DNA from: Smittium culicis
Taxonomy: Eukaryota; Kickxellomycota; Harpellomycetes; Harpellales; Legeriomycetaceae
Length of the DNA: 19,152 nucleotides
Reading direction: 5' to 3'
NCBI GenBank assembly: GCA_001970855.1
Contig: LSSN01001746.1
Location: forward strand, 1-19,152
Position 1 is the first letter of the stretch; every line of letters starts with the position of its first letter. The translations under genes and the position numbers were made by a program. The notes below the pieces were generated by a model. It ran no database searches and was not told the DNA's origin. It worked only from the letters and a program-made list of their open reading frames with translations. Shown piece after piece: positions 1 through 8,347 of the stretch.

Positions 1-65
1 CCCCCTTGAACCAATGCCCAGTGGGTATGGAGATGCTAGAGCGACGGAGGCGGGGTGGAAGGTTG
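1..65. other. GC-rich block at the window edge, possible cut gene end
   Basis: Positions 1-60 contain 37 G or C bases, far above the following AT-rich DNA, and the change near position 65 is abrupt. Two plus-strand frames and one minus-strand frame are open through the block. One plus frame, which includes PLEPMPSGYGDARATEAG, stays open to the stop at 194-196. Another ends at a stop near 112 after a hydrophobic run (KIYFLIVFCVLLNYV). The block could be the 3' end of a gene entering from the left, or the end of a repeat. None of the translations is a family I recognise, so no product is assigned. Confidence 0.25.
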
Positions 66-196
66 AAAATTTATTTTTTAATAGTTTTTTGCGTTCTTTT
101 AAATTATGTTTAATAAACTCTCTGAGAAAAATATACATACATATAAAAATGTTACTTTTTTTTCGTTCGTTTTACAAAAAAATTTTAAAAAAGTAA

Positions 197-416
197 TTTG
201 AAATTATTAGAAATTTCGATTATTAATAAACTTTGTTACTAAAATATTTAAAAAAGAATTTATGGATTAAGATAGTTAAAAACAGAAATAATAAATGTAA
301 GTTATCAATAGGATGGTGAGTGTAATTAAGGTGAGGGGGATTAGAGGTGGTATAGAAAAAATAAAAGTAAACATTGTAAGTTGTATATAGTTAATATAGA
401 TTAAAGGTGGTTAGTG
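197..416. other. AT-rich spacer downstream of the OSBP gene
   Basis: This stretch contains the presumed 3' flank of the minus-strand oxysterol-binding protein gene. No ORF, RNA gene or clear repeat is visible. No AATAAA polyadenylation signal is found on the minus strand here. Confidence 0.4.
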
Positions 417-2245
417 TTAAATGTTAATAACAGCGTTTTCGAGAAGTCTGGGTTTTCCGTCTTCGAAGTCATTAACAAACAGCCTAGGCACAAAGGGTTC
501 ACCTTTTTCTTTTCTTTCACTTGCTAATTTTCTTTGATATTCTTCGACTTCGATCTTTTTCTTTGTGGCAGAAGAATAGTCTTTTTTAATCATCAACTCG
601 GCAACACTTCCCCAAACTTTTCTAGATTCATACTCTGATTGATCTTCCAAAGGCTTCACATACTTTGGGGTGATAGATGCAGATCTCATATCCAGTAGCA
701 GAACAGGTTTGGGGTTTTTCGTAAATGACACAAATGATTCAGCATTCCATTGTCCAGATATTGTGGCGATGATTTTGTTAGCTTGAGGGATAGTTTTACT
801 TGTCCATGTACTAATATCGTCGGTATCTGGGTTATAATTAAAAATGCGACCGTCTACAACATCAGAAATTTTGCCGTACCAATTTTTTTCAGAAAAATCT
901 AAAATAGCGGCAATTTTATTTTTGGGGCAAGAAATTCTAATGGAGCCAGTAACAACTAGCTTTAAGCTATTTGTCAGCCAACCAACAATATTTGCATCGG
1001 CGTGAGTACAAAGATACTCTTCATTATCTCTTGAGCCTAATGTAAGAAATATGCCTTTGGTCCAAGATCCAGATTTAATCGTAGCAGCTATAAAATAATA
1101 ACCAAAAGATGAAGAATTTAGATTCAGTGCATAAATACAATGCTATTGCTTAAATTGTTATTTATTGAGATGCTTTTGAATGATCAGCAATAGAGAGTAA
1201 GAAGGGAAACTCTTCTTATTTCGAATTAATGTAGTCCGAGTATTTTATAAAAAAAATAAAGATAAAATGGATAAAGATATCGGAAGATTGTGATTTAAAA
1301 ATAAGGAATCTTACATAATCCAGAGAATTTGGCGCTAATATGATCTAATCCAGAGGCTACGATTTGTTTTTGTGGGCATCGGTAGACATAGGCAGATACG
1401 GGAGGATGATGAGAAACTTGTTCAGTAATATATTCGACAAAAATATCATTTTCAGAGGATTGTGAGTTTGAGTTATCTAAGGAAGAGGGGTCATCGCTTA
1501 TAGAGGGTACTTGAGAAGGCTGCTTGGAGCTAGAATCATCGTTCATAGAGGGTACTTGAGAGGATAAGTTTGAATTAGGGGTGTCTGATGTCTTTTTTGA
1601 GGAAGTTTGAGCTTTTCCTTGATCTGCAACTTTCCACTTACAGAAAAATTGTTCTCCCAAAACGGAGTTAAAAGGTTTAACTATTTTTCCATTTGAGTAC
1701 TTATAGTCTTTGACTACCCACCAACGAATCACATCTATTAGTCTTTCCACAGGATCGTCGTTTTCAGGAATTCTGGATAAGTATCAAAAAGATTAGTAAA
1801 AAGCAATAATGTACAGAAAAAGCTATAAAGATAGTGTAAGGGAGATAAAAATTTACCTTATAAAGTAATCAGGTTGATCCATGTAACCCCAGAATTCTAG
1901 ATTAGATATTGGATCCAAAAGCTGTGTTGGGAGCGATAAACGGCTAATAAATTAATAAAAGAAGTATCAGTTTGTAAGATAGCGGTGAAATACCGAAAAA
2001 GAGACTTCTAAATAGATTTTTCGTTTATTGAGGTTAAGTGTATATGTTAGGTATAGAGCTTACAGATTTATTAGATCCTTGACTCCAATAAGTTTACGCA
2101 GAATGCTGAGCATGCCCATTACTTTGCTTTGGTCATTATTTATAGATACAACTTCGGTTGGAGTAGCGCTTTGTGGGGCCATATCGATTGAATTGGATTT
2201 GTCAGGAGAAGCTTCGGACTTAATTGCCTTTTTTGATTTAAACAT
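417..2245 (-). CDS. Oxysterol-binding protein, Osh4/Kes1-like lipid transfer protein (4 exons)
   Basis: A lipid-exchange protein of the OSBP/ORP family, which carries sterol or another lipid against PI4P between membranes. Exons on the minus strand are 2245-2064, 1943-1857, 1772-1315 and 1087-417. Introns of 120, 84 and 227 bp start GTAAGC, GTAAAT and GTAAGA and end in AG; phases agree and give 465 aa. The family signature EQVSHHPP is at about residues 207-214 (His211, His212). KPFNSVLGE, the usual lipid-binding KPxNPxLGE with P to S, is at 122-130. ESRKVW, at 396-401, matches the Osh4 C-terminal helix region. There are no PH, ankyrin or signal sequences, so this is the short cytosolic type. 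The start is the first ATG after an in-frame TGA. The first intron carries TAA immediately, so retaining it would truncate the protein at residue 61. Oddities are a roughly 60-residue Ser/Asp/Pro-rich insert at about 142-201 with an internal duplication, and a C-terminus shorter than yeast Osh4. Confidence 0.93.
1501..1561. repeat. 16-bp direct repeat inside OSBP exon 3
   Basis: TAGAGGGTACTTGAGA occurs identically at 1501-1516 and 1546-1561, exactly 45 bp (15 codons) apart. On the coding strand both copies encode SQVPS. The reading frame is kept, giving an imperfect protein duplication of SQVPSxxDDxSS in the low-complexity insert that precedes the SHHPP signature. Confidence 0.85.
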
Positions 2246-2320
2246 TATGAATGAAAGAGGGAATCTGTGATTAAGTCAGTGGTAATGCGTAATATGTATC
2301 AGGAATGGGTGATGTATGTA

Positions 2321-2400
2321 GGAGGAGAAAGGTAAGGGAATGAGAAGGGTGAGGAGTTGCAAGAAAAAGGTAATGATATTGTAAAAATGTGTGCTTTATA
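2321..2400 (-). promoter_or_regulatory. Probable OSBP core promoter: TATA box and pyrimidine tract
   Basis: On the minus strand TATAAA lies at 2400-2395, about 150 nt upstream of the OSBP start codon. It is followed by a strongly pyrimidine-rich tract at about 2370-2321. A TATA box followed by a CT-rich stretch before the start is common in fungal promoters. The assignment rests on position and composition only. Confidence 0.4.
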
Positions 2401-3542
2401 AAACAGAATTTTTTGTAGTCGATATAAACTTTATTGAGAGAAAGAATTATAATAAAAAAAGTAGTTCGATAGCTAATGAATCCAGTAATAAGAATGAGGT
2501 AAGTATAGTGATTGGCTGGTTCAAAAATAATCAGCCTTTGAGATGCTTAGTAATCTGCAGACAACTATTTCACGCCCACTTATTTAATTCCTTTTTTGGG
2601 TACTTTTTGTTGCTCTTTACGCACCAAACTTTTAACAAATTTATTATTTTTTAGGGTTAAACTTTTCGGGGTTGTCCAATACTGTTTTATTATTTACAAG
2701 AATTTCCTAAAAGCAAATAAAAAGGATATTTGCCGCCAATTGTTTATTGGTATTTAATGCCAAGTAAGCTAATTTGCTATCAGCTTGCTATTCTGCATAC
2801 TGAGTGGGCAAAGAAATTCTATTAATCCTCTGATTACCTAATTATTACCGAATAGGTATATGCAGAATATGATTATGATATATATGACCAATGGGAGAAT
2901 GAGAGAATGTGCAAGAAATTTGAAGTTGAGTATGCAAATGGGAATTTTGATGATTGTTCTGGGGCTATGGCAAATGAGTGCTTAGGGCCTGTTTTCATAT
3001 GACATATGTCGAATGAGAGGGGAAGCAATTAGAAATTCAGGAACAGAAGTGCAGCAATTCGATGCGGTAAGTGAAGTTTATGAGTATCCCAGCCATTCAT
3101 GAGTACTCGTATTTCCATTTACGCCAAGCGGATATTTATTAGTAATGCGCTTTATAAGGCGCAAGTCTTTATATTTTAAGGCAGTGTGCTGGGAACTATT
3201 TCACTAATAAAACATCACTACATAGGGAATATGAACTTGAAATGTGTCAGCCGAAAACGCTCAGAATTTCCTGACCCATTTCCACATGAAAGTTGTGAAT
3301 GCAGCTTCAGGAATTATCTCATAATATATAAAATACTGCAAAAAATCCTTCTGCGCATTAATCCTTTCCGGGGCCTACATTGCTCAAATTATTAAAAAAT
3401 CATAATTGAATAAATCTATTATAAATCATTTGTGTATGGATGAAATAATGATAGTGGCCAATAATTTATCTCGTGTTGTATTGATTTACCATACTGCCAT
3501 TTGGTTGGATGATAATCTAGGCTAAAAAATATTATCCGAGCC
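2401..3542. other. Intergenic DNA with short coding-like scraps, no intact gene
   Basis: This lies between divergent OSBP and AsnRS and contains no complete gene. Plus-strand ORFs at 2391-2654 and 3186-3395 translate to unrecognised, composition-driven peptides. A run open from about 2853 to the TGA near 3001 has a more protein-like composition, and a second frame starting near 3012 runs into a donor-like GGTAAGT at about 3066. TTTATTATTTACAAG at 2686-2700 is identical to an internal part of the transposon copy at 4201-4399, so a degraded fourth copy may lie around here. Confidence 0.35.
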
Positions 3543-3738
3543 TTAACCCTTTCCCGCCCAACGCCCTTTAAATAAATCAATTTAATGATTCGCTTGCAAT
3601 TTTAAGCAAGTTTATTATTTGTTATAATTATATATTTTACCAATACTCTAATAGACTTCGGAATTATAGTGTTTTCATTGAACGCTGTTGGCTATATTTT
3701 GTAGATCAAAAACAGTCTGCCGCTCGGGAAAGGGATAA
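3543..3738 (+). mobile_element. piggyBac-type MITE, copy A
   Basis: A short non-autonomous DNA transposon of 196 bp including flanks. The terminal inverted repeat is perfect over ten bases: CCCTTTCCCG at 3547-3556 and CGGGAAAGGG at 3725-3734. It is flanked by TTAA on the left (3543-3546) and ATAA on the right (3735-3738), as expected for a duplicated TTAA target with one mutation. Insertion at TTAA with ends starting CCC is characteristic of the piggyBac superfamily. The internal TTGGCTATATTTTGTAGATC is shared with the copies at 4201 and 10849. No transposase is encoded, so movement would need an enzyme supplied from elsewhere. Confidence 0.75.
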
Positions 3739-4200
3739 GATAGCTTGACGCCTTTGAAAGGTATCTCACATTCAAAAAAAATCTTAAAGACTATTTGTCG
3801 CCACCGCATTTAAATTCCCAGATAAGTACCCAATGGAATACATGTAAACATAGAATGTCAAATTTATTGGCAATCGCTCACTTTACCTTAGACCGATAGT
3901 TTATTGATCGTTTAATGGCATATAATGACTAAGAAAGTTTGGATGCATTTTTTGTGCCGCGAATTTGACTAATTTGGTCATTTTTTTCTCGTACTTTTTT
4001 TATCTGCGGAGCCATTTTTTCAATATTTGGGAGATTATATCGAGAAGTGCATATTCATTAAAATTTTTCTTACTCAACTGCTTCACTTTTAGAATAAAGT
4101 TTCATTAAAATAAAATAACGAATAAAATACCTTAATATAACAATGGTTTTATAGAACTGTCCTTGTCAAGTACAAATTCTATGATTTTTAGTTCTTTTCG
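3739..4200. other. AT-rich spacer between two MITE copies
   Basis: No gene, RNA or clear repeat is recognised between the two same-orientation transposon copies. Composition is like the rest of the left intergenic region. Confidence 0.35.
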
Positions 4201-4399
4201 TTTACCCTTTCCCTTCCAACATTCCATAATAGGCGAATTTGTCGATTCGTTTATTATTTACAAGTAAAATTATTATTTGCTAAAATTTTTCAGCAAACCA
4301 ATAGCTGTGCGAAGCTGAGGATTAAATTATTATTATTTTAAACGCATTTGGCTATAATTTGGTAGATCAATAATAGTCTATCACTCATGAAAGAGTTAA
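4201..4399 (+). mobile_element. piggyBac-type MITE, copy B
   Basis: The same family and orientation as copy A. The left end reads TTTA then CCCTTTCCC (4201-4213). The right end is a decayed ATGAAAGAG then a perfect TTAA (4396-4399). The core is 191 bp against 188 in copy A and 189 in copy C. Internally it matches the inverted copy C closely, for example TTGGCTATAATTTGGTAGAT, AAATTATTATTAT and ATTATTTGCT in the same order. The worn terminal repeats suggest it is older than copy A. Confidence 0.7.
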
Positions 4400-5400
4400 T
4401 TAAAATTGTGCAAGCATTTCATTCTTAATTAGCGGAGATATCATTATTGCGAGTGAAATTTATTATGCCAGTATTTTCCCTAACCACCAAAATCGCTTCA
4501 TTTCTTACGGAGTTTAATAAATACACTCAAAATTATTATCTGAAGTATATAGTAGATTTATATAATTTAATTTATTTTAGCAAATATTAAAACAATTAAA
4601 TATAGATCACTCCTAAATAGAATCCCATATGAATATCCTATTAAACATTATACATGCTTTATCTAGCTAGATTGCAAATAATAATATAGTGTTCATGGGT
4701 AAAATTGAGTAAATTGCTACTAGCTTATTTAATCAGACACGTATTAGGCTCGCGCATCAAAGATCGGGATCCACTAATTCATCGGCATTTCTTATTATAT
4801 TTCCACAGAAATCGGTATATATCCATTGATAAAAAAAATATCAAACACTAGCGCTTTTCAGCTTCCTGATTTTAAAACTAAATTTAAATCTTCTTTGGTT
4901 GATCAGAAAGTACGTTTCACTCCCCTCATTTTTGTTTATAGTAAAATTTAAACAGGCATAAAATATCGTGACAATGTTAATGCTATAATAAAGTTATTCC
5001 ACTAGGCAATTCTCAATCAGAACTTTAATATGTATAGACATTATATTATTTTTGTGGAAATATTCCGGAATGCATGTATTTAATTGCTTCAACTAAGTGT
5101 TGTAGGTGTTGATTCACATCATTTTACAGATTTACAACTTTGTGATCAAGTAAAATATGATCTTTAAAGAGTATGGAGTTGAGCATTATTAAAAATAAAG
5201 GCGTAAACCGTGTTATACACTTAAAATATTATATATCTACACTGCCAACAAACTATCTGTTTTTTATGTGTCACAATCATTTCCACGCCACCTTTGCTAT
5301 AAACATATTATTTCATGTAGCTGTTTTTGTGAGGCATATATGCTTACATTGATCATTTGGTGAATAATGGCTATGTTTTTTATGACTAACTAAGGCTCTT
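4400..5400. other. AT-rich intergenic DNA without recognised features
   Basis: No ORF of coding character, RNA gene or repeat is recognised. A sampled line (4861-4920) has 18 G+C in 60 bases. It forms the distal upstream region of the asparaginyl-tRNA synthetase gene. Confidence 0.35.
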
Positions 5401-5416
5401 TCCAAAACTGCTTGAA

Positions 5417-5517
5417 GTGCAGATCTGCACCAATTATCCATAATCCTATTAAAAGGTATAGTACCTTAACCAATAATCATCGCCTATTACATTTTATAAA
5501 TAGCTATTGGCCAATAG
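5417..5517. promoter_or_regulatory. Cluster of three palindromes upstream of AsnRS
   Basis: Three perfect inverted sequences lie within 101 bp: GTGCAGATCTGCAC (5417-5430), AAGGTA-TAG-TACCTT (5453-5467) and CTATTGGCCAATAG (5504-5517). The third joins two CCAAT boxes back to back. They lie about 470-570 bp upstream of the AsnRS start. They could be binding sites for dimeric regulators or the CCAAT-binding complex, but short palindromes do occur by chance in AT-rich DNA. Confidence 0.3.
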
Positions 5518-5664
5518 ATCCACAATTAATCGACGGATTTGATAGAAACAGTACAAAATCATACCTATAAGCGCATTTAGAATTCGCTTCCCGCAACCGT
5601 AAATAAACTATGACCACCTATTGGCCACAAAATGTAAGATCTCTACAATGTCTGGGAAACTCAT

Positions 5665-5761
5665 AGCCAATAATTTAAAACTAATAACAGGAATAAAACC
5701 CTTATAATAAGAATCCGCTAATAATAACTCTTTTAGGATAGAAAAAAGTTAATTATTGGCT
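5665..5761. repeat. 11-bp inverted repeat carrying CCAAT motifs
   Basis: AGCCAATAATT at 5665-5675 and its exact complement AATTATTGGCT at 5751-5761 are separated by 75 bp, about 220-320 bp upstream of the AsnRS start. Each arm carries a CCAAT box. This may be paired regulatory sites or a remnant of a small inverted-repeat element. Confidence 0.35.
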
Positions 5762-5900
5762 GAAATAAAGCAAGAATCCCTTCTTTAAAATTAATCAGCG
5801 TATTTAGTAGAACATCTGAATGCATATTTTTTCCTACTTTTTTTTATATATTGGCAGCCTTTATAGCTCTTGGTTCAAGACACATTATCAATTTCTCTTT

Positions 5901-5982
5901 TATAATTTTTTAACGCGCACCTTTGTTAATTTTTGCTTTCGTACTATTTTACCTTTTTCTCCCTGAAGAATAAAATAACACT
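5901..5982 (+). promoter_or_regulatory. Probable AsnRS core promoter and leader
   Basis: TATAAT lies at 5901-5906, an ACGCGC motif at 5913-5918 and a pyrimidine-rich run at about 5952-5964, all within 82 bp of the start codon. The base at -3 from the ATG is A, a favourable start context. Assigned by position only. Confidence 0.35.
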
Positions 5983-7899
5983 ATGTCTTCTGATCTTTCT
6001 CAAAAAATGGGCGAAATGGATATCTCAAAGAAAGGTACTAATCCACTCTCCTTTTACTTGTCCAACTCCTAGCTATATCAGTCATTTCTATTCTTATTTT
6101 TTACCTTAGTTTACATCGACGAAGTAATTGGCTCGGATGAATCCGCTGATGGTTCTATCGCTAAACCATTCAAAACCCCTTTGGCCGCCATCACCGCCTC
6201 TGCAAGCTTTATTGACACCGCTTCATTTTTGATCAAAAAAGCTCAAGTTGCTGACGCTGAACCAACTGACTACCAACCCCTAGCCCCTACTGCCTTCAAA
6301 AAAGCAAAGAAAGCTTTTGAATTAAACTTGAAAAAATCTAAAAAACAAGCTGAAACTCAAGCTAAAGAAAGCGCTTCCAACTTGGCCAAACAAGAAGAAG
6401 AAGAAAAAAGAATAGAAAACAGCAAATCTATCGTTTTAGTTCAAGATCCTTCTCTGCCACCTGCCAAATTTGTAAACATTTTCATCTATATTCTTACTTT
6501 TTCTTTAATCCATCCCCCCTCCCGCTAAAAAAAACTTACATATTATCACCATCTTATTATTCTACATTTCTATCCAATCCCATAGATCAAAATTAACGAT
6601 GCTGTCAACTATAGAGATCAAAGAGTCAACGTTAGAGGATGGGTTCACCGCATGCGCATCCAAGGCAAAGACTTCATGTTTATTGTTTTGAGAGATGGTA
6701 CCGTTAATCTCCAATGCATTATGACTGATAAACTATGCCACACTTATGAAGCTTTGACCCTTACCTTGGAATCTACTGTTTCTCTTTTCGGTACTATTAA
6801 AACTGTCCCTGAGGGAAAGTCTGCTCCAGGAGGCCACGAACTCATTGTTGACTACTGGGAATTAATTGGAAAAGCTCCAGGTGATAGTGAAGCTGTATCA
6901 AACAAAGTTAGCGCTGACTCCGATCCAAGCATCCAATATGCTCAAAGACACTTAGTTATCCGTGGTGATAATCAATCCGCCGTTTTAAAAGCTCGCTCAT
7001 ATACCCTTAGAGCATTTAGAAACCATTTCCACTCTATTGGTTATCTTGAAGTCACCCCTCCTTGTCTAGTTCAAACTATGGTTGAAGGTGGTTCTACTTT
7101 GTTCTCTTTGCCATATTACGGCGAAGAAGCTTATCTAACCCAATCTTCTCAACTATACTTGGAAAGTTGTATCCCAGCAATGGGCAACGTTTACACTATC
7201 AGCGAATCCTACAGAGCTGAAAAATCCAACACCCGTCGCCACTTGTCTGAATTCACTCACTGTGAAATCGAAGCCGGCTTTATCAGCTTTGAAGACTTGC
7301 TTGATACTATCGAAAACACTGTTTGTGGTGTTGTTGACACTCTTTTGAATGACCCAGTATCTCGCCAACTAATCGAACAACTCAATCCAACTTTCAAAGC
7401 CCCATCAAGACCATTCATGAGAATGAAATACGAAGATGCCATCAAATGGCTCAATGAACATAACGTCAAACGTGAAGATGGTAACGACTTTGAATTTGGT
7501 GATGATATTCCTGAATCCCCTGAACGCTTTATGACTGATACCATTAACCGCCCCATCCTTCTCACTCACTTCCCTGGACCAATCAAATCCTTCTATATGC
7601 CAAAAACAAAGGGCGACCCCAGAGTTACCGACTCTGTTGATTTGCTTATGCCAAATGTTGGTGAAATTGTTGGTGGATCTATGCGTATTGATAACTACGA
7701 TGACATGCTTAACGCCTTCAAATCTGCTGGCTTGAACCCAGATAACTACTACTGGTACTTGGACTTGAGTAAATATGGTGCTTTCCCCCACGGAGGCTTC
7801 GGCTTGGGTGTAGAAAGATTTTTAGCTTGGATCACTGATCGATACACAGTTAAAGAATGCTGCTTGTACCCAAGATTCCCAGGAAGATGCCAACCATAA
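5983..7899 (+). CDS. Asparaginyl-tRNA synthetase, cytosolic (3 exons)
   Basis: A class II aminoacyl-tRNA synthetase that charges tRNA-Asn with asparagine. Exons are 5983-6034, 6110-6471 and 6586-7899; introns of 75 bp (donor GTACTA) and 114 bp (donor GTAAAC) end in AG. Joined phases give 575 aa. Residues 1-138 are a eukaryotic N-terminal extension, Lys/Glu-rich at about 81-122. The anticodon-binding OB-fold starts at about 139 (RVNVRGWVHRMR). Motif 1 is at about 279-297 with its conserved proline in LEVTPP. Motif 2 is YRAEKSNTRRHLSEF from 347, with Arg348. Motif 3 is GGFGLGVERFLAW from 541, with Arg549. The end, YPRFPGRCQP, is the typical eukaryotic AsnRS terminus and separates it from AspRS and LysRS. 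The start is supported by the residues rejoined across the first intron (VYIDEVIG). Retaining intron 2 would stop the protein 19 codons later. It has no obvious mitochondrial presequence. Confidence 0.96.
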
Positions 7900-7918
7900 T
7901 TACACATCAATCTCCCAA

Positions 7919-7924
7919 AATAAA
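7919..7924 (+). terminator. Polyadenylation signal AATAAA of AsnRS
   Basis: A perfect AATAAA begins 20 nt after the AsnRS stop codon and is followed by T-rich DNA, as expected for a cleavage and polyadenylation site. Confidence 0.55.
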
Positions 7925-8347
7925 CTTTTCTTATAACTTTTTAAACTTTCTTTAAATTTCCTTTTCTTTAAGCTTCTTAAACATTTCTTTTTTTATAATT
8001 TTAATCAAATCAATTAAAAATTTAAATCCGCATCTTAAATATAATTAACCCCAATCATTTCTCGCATTAAATTTCATAATTGTTATTTTGTTTTGATTAG
8101 AATATTATTATCCAGATTATGCTACAATTATCAAAAGTCATTAAATTTTGTGTATTATTGTTTACTTTTACTATTTACATGGTATCTAAAGTTAAATTTA
8201 AGATTTCATAATTATAAACATAAACAGGAGCAATAAAAGGACTAAAAGAAAATATGAGGGGTAAAAAAAAAGTTTTTAAAAGATATGATAATGGAAATAG
8301 ATAGTGTGGCATAAAAACAAAAGAAAGAATGGTATACAAAAAAGGTA
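7925..8347. other. Short convergent intergenic region
   Basis: AsnRS and SNW end toward each other across this AT-rich stretch, so both 3' UTRs lie here. No further gene is visible. No canonical AATAAA is found on the minus strand for the SNW transcript. Confidence 0.45.

Noticed and set aside
2028..2270. Plus-strand ORF of 80 codons opposite OSBP exon 1
   Set aside because: It is an antisense shadow of the first OSBP exon.
6181..6528. Separate 115-codon gene at the AsnRS N-terminus
   Set aside because: It is AsnRS exon 2 read into intron 2; the frame joins cleanly to both neighbouring exons and its last residues are intron translation.
7153..7791. Three overlapping minus-strand ORFs (7153-7368, 7257-7565, 7405-7791) inside AsnRS
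   Set aside because: They are antisense shadows of a clearly conserved coding exon; their translations match no family and depend on the AsnRS codons.
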